Source: Pseudanabaena mucicola str. Chao 1806 (GTDB taxonomy: Bacteria > Cyanobacteriota > Cyanobacteriia > Pseudanabaenales > Pseudanabaenaceae). From it: a DNA stretch of 64,000 nucleotides. Of the stretch, positions 57,664 through 64,000 are shown piece by piece. The position numbers and the translations under genes are program-made. The notes under the pieces are model-generated. The model saw nothing but the letters and a program-made list of their open reading frames with translations. It was not told the origin of the DNA and made no database searches. The stretch lies in the NCBI RefSeq assembly GCF_030323025.1, contig NZ_CP097329.1, positions 1,333,001-1,397,000 on the forward strand, read 5' to 3'. Every line of letters begins with the position of its first letter. The stretch's first letter is position 1.

Positions 57664-58509
57664 ATGGCGATCGCATTTAGTAAATATCACGGCTTAGGTA
57701 ATGACTTTGTATTGATTGATAACCGTCATAGTGCTGAACCCATCCTCACACCAGAACAAGCAGAGAAATGGTGCGATCGCAATTTTGGCATTGGTGCAGA
57801 TGGCATAATCTTTTTGTTAAATGCTGATAAAAGCAAATATCGGATGCGAATCTATAACTCCGATGGCTCCGAGCCAGAAATGTGCGGCAACGGAATTCGC
57901 TGTTTAGCAAAGTTTATGCAGGATTTGGATATCCCTACAATTGAAGGTAAATATCCCATCCAAACAGGTGCAGGCTTAATTGTGCCTCAAATGGATGCTG
58001 ATGGACAGATAACTGTAGATATGGGTAAGCCATTTCTGACTGCTGCCGAGATTCCTACCACTCTAGGCGCAAGCGATCAAAAAGTAGTCAACCTGCCCCT
58101 CGAAGTCGGTGGTAAAACTTGGAATGTGACTACTGTGAGCATGGGCAATCCTCACTGCATGATCTTTGTGGATGATGTCGATAGCATTCCCTTAGCCGAA
58201 ATCGGCGTTCTCTTTGAACATCATCCTGTATTTCCCAAACGCACGAATACGGAATTTGTGGAAGTCGTCAATCGCGGCTATGTAAAAATGCGCGTATGGG
58301 AACGTGGTGCTGGAGCAACTTTGGCTTGTGGTACAGGAGCCTGTGCCACTGTCGTCGCAGGTGTCTTAAATGACCTCTGTGATCGCATCTGTACCGTCAA
58401 TCTCCCTGGCGGTGATCTGAAAATTACTTGGTCAGACGAAAGTGATCGCCTTCTGATGACTGGACCCGCTCAATTAGTATTTACAGGCTTAGTTGTTAAC
58501 GAATTGTAA
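57664..58509 (+). CDS. dapF: Diaminopimelate epimerase
   Basis: 281 residues. Active-site pair C74 ([11 protein letters not shown]) and C222 ([13 protein letters not shown]), with the entry motif [19 protein letters not shown]. It converts LL- to meso-diaminopimelate for lysine and peptidoglycan synthesis. It heads a run of cell-envelope genes on the plus strand (HIT, murD, ftsI). A stem-loop (GAGAGATG...CATCTCTC) follows its stop. Confidence 0.97.
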   Translation: MAIAFSKYHGLGNDFVLIDNRHSAEPILTPEQAEKWCDRNFGIGADGIIFLLNADKSKYRMRIYNSDGSEPEMCGNGIRCLAKFMQDLDIPTIEGKYPIQTGAGLIVPQMDADGQITVDMGKPFLTAAEIPTTLGASDQKVVNLPLEVGGKTWNVTTVSMGNPHCMIFVDDVDSIPLAEIGVLFEHHPVFPKRTNTEFVEVVNRGYVKMRVWERGAGATLACGTGACATVVAGVLNDLCDRICTVNLPGGDLKITWSDESDRLLMTGPAQLVFTGLVVNEL

Positions 58510-58582
58510 ACGAGAGATGGCGTGTTGCGTCATCTCTCATTTTGGGGTTCGCTTTATGTCACCATAGCAAACATGAATTTAG

Positions 58583-58930
<348 letters not shown>

Positions 58931-59033
58931 GACTTGACAACCGTGGTTTGCACGGTTGTCAGATCTTTGGCACTTATGATCATGTATCGTTTATTATTAA
59001 ATTTTTAATAAACCTCTATATCAAGCGATCGCA

Positions 59034-60425
59034 ATGCCTCAAGCGTATGTACTGGGACTGGGACAGTCGGGAATTTCTGCTGCTAAGCTACTCAAGGCTG
59101 ATAGTTGGCAAGTGACAGTTAGTGATAGTAATGCTAGTCCTAGTCTCGAACAGCGCAAACTTGATTTAGAATCTGAGGGCTTTACCGTTGAGCTTGGTGG
59201 ATTTCCTGATTTTGGCAATTTAATTAAGATAGGTAAATCCGTAGATCTAGTAGTTGTAAGTCCAGGTGTGCCTTGGGATCGTCCTGAAGTTGAGCAAGCC
59301 CGGTCACTAGGACTGGATACCATCGGTGAGATTGAGTTGGCATGGCGCTATCTCAAGCATATTCCTTGGGTAGGCATCACTGGAACCAATGGTAAGACTA
59401 CGGTTACATCCTTGACCGCAGCCATTTTTCAGACGGCAGGACTGAGGGCGATCGCCTGTGGCAATATTGGTCTGCCTGCCTGTGAGATTGCGTTGCAAGT
59501 ATTACATAAACAGATTCAGCCTGACTGGATCATTGCGGAACTGAGTAGCTATCAGATCGAGTCATCACAAAGTGTGAAACCGCAAATAGCGATCTGGACT
59601 ACCTTTACGCCTGATCACCTCAATCGTCACTATACCCTTGAAAACTATCGAGATATTAAGGCGAAGTTAATTGATCCATCTAGTCACATTATCCTCAATG
59701 GAAATGATACGTTTTTGCTTGATTTTGGGGCAGCTATGTGGCCTAAAGCATTATGGACGAGCATTGATGATTATGTGGTAGAAGCAATTACAAGTGGAGT
59801 CGCCATTCATGATGGTTGGGTGAAGTTTCGTGGAGAATCTGTTTTTCCGATTTCCCATTGGCATCTATTGGGTAGACATAACCGTCAGAACCTATTAATG
59901 TCGGTTGCGGCAGCAAAATTAGCAGGTATTACTTCAGAGCATATCGATCGCGCCATATCTGAGTTTCAAGGTGTCCCCCATCGACTGGAGCATATTCGCT
60001 TTTATGAGGGGATCGCTTTTATAAATGACAGCAAGGCGACGAATTATGATGCGGCGGAGGTTGGCTTATGTGCCGTGAAGCCACCTGTAGTTTTGATAGC
60101 AGGAGGACAGCCGAAGCAAGGTGATGCTAGTGGATGGCTAGAGCAAATTCGTCAAAGAGCGATCGCTGTCCTATTGATTGGAGAAGCTGCTCCTTTATTT
60201 GCGGAAATGCTCAAGGATGCAGGATTTAAAAATTATGAAATTGTGGAGACGCTCGAATGTGCTGTCAAACAAGCTGCCCATATTGCCCACACCCGCGCCC
60301 ATAATCACCCTAGTCAGCCTTTACCAACTGTGCTATTCTCGCCTGCATGTGCAAGCTTCGACCAGTTTGCTAACTTTGAGCAACGCGGCGATCGCTTCCG
60401 CCAACTTTGTCAAGAACTTTCATGA
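59034..60425 (+). CDS. murD: UDP-N-acetylmuramoylalanine-D-glutamate ligase
   Basis: 463 residues. N-terminal Rossmann start VLGLGQSGISAAKLLKADSW, then P-loop GTNGKTT at 117-123, WIIAELSSYQIESSQ, FTPDHLNRH, LLGRHNRQNLLMSVAAAKL and a C-terminal FINDSKATNYDAAEVGL. Adds D-Glu to the peptidoglycan precursor. Its stop overlaps the next start as ATGA, so MurD and the FtsI-like protein are translationally coupled. Confidence 0.96.
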   Translation: MPQAYVLGLGQSGISAAKLLKADSWQVTVSDSNASPSLEQRKLDLESEGFTVELGGFPDFGNLIKIGKSVDLVVVSPGVPWDRPEVEQARSLGLDTIGEIELAWRYLKHIPWVGITGTNGKTTVTSLTAAIFQTAGLRAIACGNIGLPACEIALQVLHKQIQPDWIIAELSSYQIESSQSVKPQIAIWTTFTPDHLNRHYTLENYRDIKAKLIDPSSHIILNGNDTFLLDFGAAMWPKALWTSIDDYVVEAITSGVAIHDGWVKFRGESVFPISHWHLLGRHNRQNLLMSVAAAKLAGITSEHIDRAISEFQGVPHRLEHIRFYEGIAFINDSKATNYDAAEVGLCAVKPPVVLIAGGQPKQGDASGWLEQIRQRAIAVLLIGEAAPLFAEMLKDAGFKNYEIVETLECAVKQAAHIAHTRAHNHPSQPLPTVLFSPACASFDQFANFEQRGDRFRQLCQELS

Positions 60426-62362
60426 CTCCATCTTTTCTTCCCAAGGATCTCCCCACTATTAATCTGTTCAAGCGCCGCACGGTTCTCATTTGGATCATTT
60501 TGGCAGTAGCGATGCTTGGCTTAATTGTACGCCTTGTCTATTTGCAAGTAATTACTGCACCCGACTTGCTAGACAAAGCTCGTAGGCAGCAAATGTTTAC
60601 GCTGCGTCCCTTTATCCCTCGGCGCATGATTTCTGATCGCAAAGGCACAGTTTTAGCGATCGATCGCCCTGTCTATACGCTCTTTGCCTATCCCCATCTT
60701 TATGAAAAGAATAATAGGGAGATGGGCAAAGATGCTAAGAAGAAAAGCTTTGAAGAACTAACTACCGAAATTGCCGAGAAAATTGCACCCATTCTCAAGA
60801 AGTCACCAGAAAAATTAGCTAATATTCTCAGCCGTGATACGACCTCAATTCAAGTTGAATATTGGCTATCTGAGGAAACGGCGGATCGCATTTATGCTTT
60901 ACAAATTGATGGATTAGAACTAATTCAACAACGCCATCGCCTCTATCCACAACAAGAACTTGCCGCTGAATTGATTGGCTATGTTAATGTTGATCACCGC
61001 GGTCAAGCTGGAATTGAATTAAGTCAAGAAAAATTATTAGAACGTACCGATCAAGCTCCTGCGGTTGTCAAGGATGGTAATGGCAATTTTATTCCTCACC
61101 GTATACCTGTGGGGATGATTAGTAGTGATCGCACAAGTTTGCAAATGACCATTGACTCGCGGATTCAGCGCACGGCAAGGCAAGTCCTCAAGCAGCAAAT
61201 GGTGAAGTTTAATGCAAAGCGTGGGGCAGTCATCGTCATGGATGTAAGGGATGGCGGTTTATTAACTCTAGTTACCGAGCCAACCTACGACCCTAATCGT
61301 TATTACGAAGCTAATGTCAAACTATTTAAAAATTGGGCAGTTTCTGACCTCTATGAACCAGGCTCTACCTTTAAGCCGATCAATGTAGCGATCGCCCTTG
61401 AGGCGGGAGCCATTCAACCTGATACTGTATTTAATGATGAAGGAGCCTTAACTATTGGGGGGTGGCCTGTCGCTAACTTTGACTATGATCAAGTCGGTGC
61501 GGTTGGACCTCTCAGTATTAGTCAAATCCTAGAGCGATCTAGCAATGTCGGCATGGTGCATATCATCCAACGCATGAAGCCATCAGTTTACTATGGTTGG
61601 CTAGAACGGATCGGATTAGGGGATATTTCGGGCGTGGATTTACCATCGGAAACACCAAGTACTCTCAAGCCACAAGAACAATTTAATGAGTATGTGATTG
61701 AGCCTGCAACGGCTGCTTTTGGTCAAGGCTTTTCGCTTACACCGATTCAAATGGTGCAGTTGCAAGGCATTCTAGCTAGTGGTGGTAAATTACTTACACC
61801 CCATGTGGTCAAGGGTTTAATCAATGAAGAGGGCGAAGAGTATTATCAGCCAAAATTTCCAACTCCTCGCCAAATTGTCTCACCAGCCACTGCCCAAAGA
61901 GTAATTGAGATGATGACTAACGTGGTGGAAAAAGGAACAGGGCTAACCGCTCGCATTCCTGGTTATCGGATTGCAGGTAAAACGGGTACTGCTCAAAAAG
62001 CCTCAACTACTGGTGGTGGATATTCCAATGCCAAGATCACCAGCTTTGTTGGTATTTTCCCTTCTAAATCTCCTCGCTATGTGGTGCTTGCGGTAGTTGA
62101 TGAACCTGTTGGCTCGGATGCTTTTGGTTCTACCGTAGCTGCGCCAATTGTAAAGACAGTGATCGAAGATATTATTGTCACGGAAGGCATTCCTCCTAGC
62201 CATCCCGAAGAGGTAATTTCTAAGATCCCTACTTTGTCTGAGCCACAGCCTTCGATCATGCCTTCAGCAACAGTTTCCCCCGCTCCTCAAAATCCGACAC
62301 CTGCAACCACCTCATCGCCCCAACCTTCTGTTAGTCCCAAGCCATCACGCGATCGCCAATAA
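60422..62362 (+). CDS. ftsI: Penicillin-binding protein 2/FtsI (septal transpeptidase)
   Basis: 646 residues from the ATG at 60422. TM helix at about 20-41, a PBP dimerisation domain, then the transpeptidase with S315-T-F-K318 (YEPGSTFKPI), SSN at 373-375 and KTG at 520-522. The class B layout without a transglycosylase domain fits FtsI/PBP3. A Pro/Ser/Thr-rich tail follows. It cross-links septal peptidoglycan. It overlaps murD by 4 bases. An imperfect GC hairpin is at 62404-62440. Confidence 0.95.
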   Translation: MTPSFLPKDLPTINLFKRRTVLIWIILAVAMLGLIVRLVYLQVITAPDLLDKARRQQMFTLRPFIPRRMISDRKGTVLAIDRPVYTLFAYPHLYEKNNREMGKDAKKKSFEELTTEIAEKIAPILKKSPEKLANILSRDTTSIQVEYWLSEETADRIYALQIDGLELIQQRHRLYPQQELAAELIGYVNVDHRGQAGIELSQEKLLERTDQAPAVVKDGNGNFIPHRIPVGMISSDRTSLQMTIDSRIQRTARQVLKQQMVKFNAKRGAVIVMDVRDGGLLTLVTEPTYDPNRYYEANVKLFKNWAVSDLYEPGSTFKPINVAIALEAGAIQPDTVFNDEGALTIGGWPVANFDYDQVGAVGPLSISQILERSSNVGMVHIIQRMKPSVYYGWLERIGLGDISGVDLPSETPSTLKPQEQFNEYVIEPATAAFGQGFSLTPIQMVQLQGILASGGKLLTPHVVKGLINEEGEEYYQPKFPTPRQIVSPATAQRVIEMMTNVVEKGTGLTARIPGYRIAGKTGTAQKASTTGGGYSNAKITSFVGIFPSKSPRYVVLAVVDEPVGSDAFGSTVAAPIVKTVIEDIIVTEGIPPSHPEEVISKIPTLSEPQPSIMPSATVSPAPQNPTPATTSSPQPSVSPKPSRDRQ

Positions 62363-62403
62363 AAACCATTTTTGGTAACGAAGGCGAAAAATGGGAAAAT
62401 TTC

Positions 62404-62440
62404 CGCCATTTGCGTGGTGCTTCGCACCGCACAAATGGCG
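62404..62440 (+). terminator. Hairpin downstream of ftsI
   Basis: CGCCATTTGCG(T)GGTGC with a TTC loop and a near-complementary GCACCGCACAAATGGCG; two mispairs. Probable end of the murD-ftsI transcript. No gene is seen in the remaining gap to grx. Confidence 0.65.
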
Positions 62441-62554
62441 TTATCGAACTCACGTTTTGTTAAAGTATTAGGGTGAAAAGCATACTTCCTTAGATGGTGT
62501 GCTTCCCATACCCTTTTTTTAATTGCTACAGTTATATAAATCTAAAAAATAAAT

Positions 62555-62815
62555 ATGGCAAAAGTTGAGATCTATACATGGCGAATGTGTCCCTTTTGTA
62601 TTAGAGCAAAACACTTGCTCGATAAGAAAGGCGTGAAGTATATCGAATATGCGATCGATGGTGATGAAGTAGCGCGATCACAAATGGCAGCGAGAGGCTC
62701 TGATGGGAAACGTTCCGTACCTCAAATTTTTATTAATGATCAGCATATTGGCGGCTGTGATGCCATCCATGAGCTAGATCGTCAAGGCAAACTTGATCCA
62801 CTACTGGCTGCATAG
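62555..62815 (+). CDS. grxC: Glutaredoxin (GrxC type)
   Basis: 86 residues. MAKVEIYTWRMCPFCIRAKH carries the dithiol C12-P-F-C15, and RSVPQIFINDQHIGGCDAIH the cis-Pro and glutathione site. Reduces disulfides and mixed glutathione adducts in the cytoplasm. Normal size; single gene. Confidence 0.95.
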   Translation: MAKVEIYTWRMCPFCIRAKHLLDKKGVKYIEYAIDGDEVARSQMAARGSDGKRSVPQIFINDQHIGGCDAIHELDRQGKLDPLLAA

Positions 62816-62859
62816 ATACGGGTAATGGGCTGTGCCCTCTGCCAGCCCTAATTTAATCT

Positions 62860-64000
62860 CTATTTTCCTGTCAAGGGAGTGTCTAAGTCATGAGCTACTA
62901 AGGGCAATTCTAAATTCACCGTAGTCTCTTGTTTATAAATACTGGAAATTAAGAAATTCCCTCCATATTTTTCTATAATTTTGGTTACGATTTTTAGCCC
63001 TAGTCCTGCCCCCTGTTGCTCATGCACTTTGCGTTCAAACTGCATAAATGCGCCTATTTTGGCAATTTGATCTTCTGTCATGCCCCAACCATGATCAGCG
63101 ATCGCTAAATGTAGGGAATTATTGATTACCTTACCGCTTAATTTCACCTCAGTCCCAACTTTAGAAAACTTGAACGAATTTTCCAATAGCTCACATAGGA
63201 CACTTCGCATATCTTGGTTACTGACTACAACAACTGCATCATCTAGATCACACCGTAAATCCTCAGTCCGATTATCTCGTTTCGCTTGCTCACGCGCAAT
63301 ATTGCAGATAAACGTGGCATCCGAACCTTTCTCTTGCTGAATTTGGCTAGCTCTAGAACTTGGCAATTTGTAGGGTGATAGCTTCAGATATACATAGGTC
63401 AAAAACTTGCGTGTCAATTTCTCTAGCCTTGTAGATGACTCTTGGGCTAATAGTAAAAACTCTTTGATCTCTTCTGGATGCATAGTCTCATACTCTTCGA
63501 GTAATATGCTAATCGCTCCGACAATTCCATTGAGAGGTGTATTTAGTTCATGGGGAAAACTAGATGCTAAATTACCGCTTAGTTCTCTTAAGTTATTTTG
63601 CAATACCTCAATCGTTTGTGATTGTAATTTGGAGAGATTGTTGATGCTGTCGTACTGCTGTTTGATTCGCATCATGGAGTTCACCCTAGCGCGTAACTCC
63701 ACACTGTTAACTGGCTTACCAATAAAATCATCAGCTCCTGCATTCAGGCAACGTGCGAGATCTTCTTTCCCAGTCAAAGCTGTCACCATGATGATGGGTA
63801 CACTTTCCCATTTGGGCATAGCCTTAATACGCTGACATACTTCCATTCCATCAATCCCAGGCATCATCACATCTAAAAGAATCAGATCGGGGTTGACAGT
63901 TTCTAAAATACTGAGAGCAGAATCGCCACTTGAGGCGTAAAATAGTTGGTAATCTTGTTCCGATAGAAATGTTTCAATGACATCAAAGTTATTTGGCTCA
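62860..64000 (-). CDS. Receiver-histidine kinase protein (N-terminus beyond the window)
   Basis: 380 visible codons; open to the right edge. The receiver part starts EPNNFDVIETFLSEQDYQLF and has LILLDVMMPGIDGMEVC with the phospho-Asp, MVTALTGK and DDFIGKPVNS. A linker coiled coil follows, then a kinase core. The H-box reads SFPHELNTPLNGIVGAISIL, with Pro-His-Glu. The ATPase part has NSFKFSKVG, ADHGWGM and GAGLGLKIVTKI. About 15 residues are probably missing at the N-terminus. Hybrid with a REC-HK order, as in several cyanobacterial light or stress sensors. Confidence 0.9.
   Translation of the reverse strand, partial: EPNNFDVIETFLSEQDYQLFYASSGDSALSILETVNPDLILLDVMMPGIDGMEVCQRIKAMPKWESVPIIMVTALTGKEDLARCLNAGADDFIGKPVNSVELRARVNSMMRIKQQYDSINNLSKLQSQTIEVLQNNLRELSGNLASSFPHELNTPLNGIVGAISILLEEYETMHPEEIKEFLLLAQESSTRLEKLTRKFLTYVYLKLSPYKLPSSRASQIQQEKGSDATFICNIAREQAKRDNRTEDLRCDLDDAVVVVSNQDMRSVLCELLENSFKFSKVGTEVKLSGKVINNSLHLAIADHGWGMTEDQIAKIGAFMQFERKVHEQQGAGLGLKIVTKIIEKYGGNFLISSIYKQETTVNLELPLVAHDLDTPLTGK

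Overview
This is chromosomal DNA from a cyanobacterium, probably filamentous and Pseudanabaena- or Oscillatoria-like (the genus is an inference). The evidence is the density of the HIP1 octamer GCGATCGC and the gene set: ycf4, ycf20, a ycf55-type (DUF3685) protein, chlG, menB, and a 36-residue petM. Families largely restricted to cyanobacteria are also present: XisI-like, DUF29, Uma2, ComFB and DUF6930-like proteins. I saw no rRNA, tRNA or CRISPR array.

Layout. 1-2.8 kb is an accessory edge: XisI and DUF29 remnants, a Phd/Doc-type toxin-antitoxin pair cut by an IS4-like element, and a membrane protein. 2.9-8.1 kb is a drug/metal efflux module: an RND pump and its HlyD adaptor, divergent from a PadR regulator, with two dyads between them. 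8.15-9.63 kb is a rearranged double IS256-family insertion that ends exactly on the start codon of a small secreted-protein gene. 10-30 kb is mostly housekeeping: PPIase lipoprotein, Ycf4, RibD-like reductase, GT39, a five-PAS hybrid kinase, ArgH, Ycf20, REC-Ycf55, ChlG, RtcB, ThiE, PlsY and PetM. 30-38 kb mixes MenB, an HDAC-like deacetylase and a Tat phosphoesterase with decayed genes and an IS sitting inside a small repeat. 38-46 kb carries Hsp33, a double-ComFB protein beside a CheW, a Rieske lipoprotein, a subtilase with a membrane tail and MtnA. 46-52.4 kb is a graveyard: a gene split by two copies of a miniature element, a MazF with a nonsense codon, nucleotidyltransferase and cysteine-desulfurase scraps, IS630, IS1-like and IS256 pieces, and a tandem CobO. 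52.5-64 kb is core again: phosphatase, SDR, ScpA, LapA, DapF, HIT, MurD, FtsI and glutaredoxin, ending in a response-regulator/kinase that runs off the edge.

The most unusual theme is small palindromic DNA. A roughly 100-bp element flanked by TA occurs in about six intact or degenerate copies. Two copies split one gene, and removing each with a single TA restores the reading frame locally. Copies of three separate repeat families differ in stem sequence in matching ways on both arms. Several unrelated perfect palindromes with 17-27-bp arms copy the last codons and stop codon of the adjacent gene. This suggests either selected RNA hairpins or a local arm-copying (template-switch) process.
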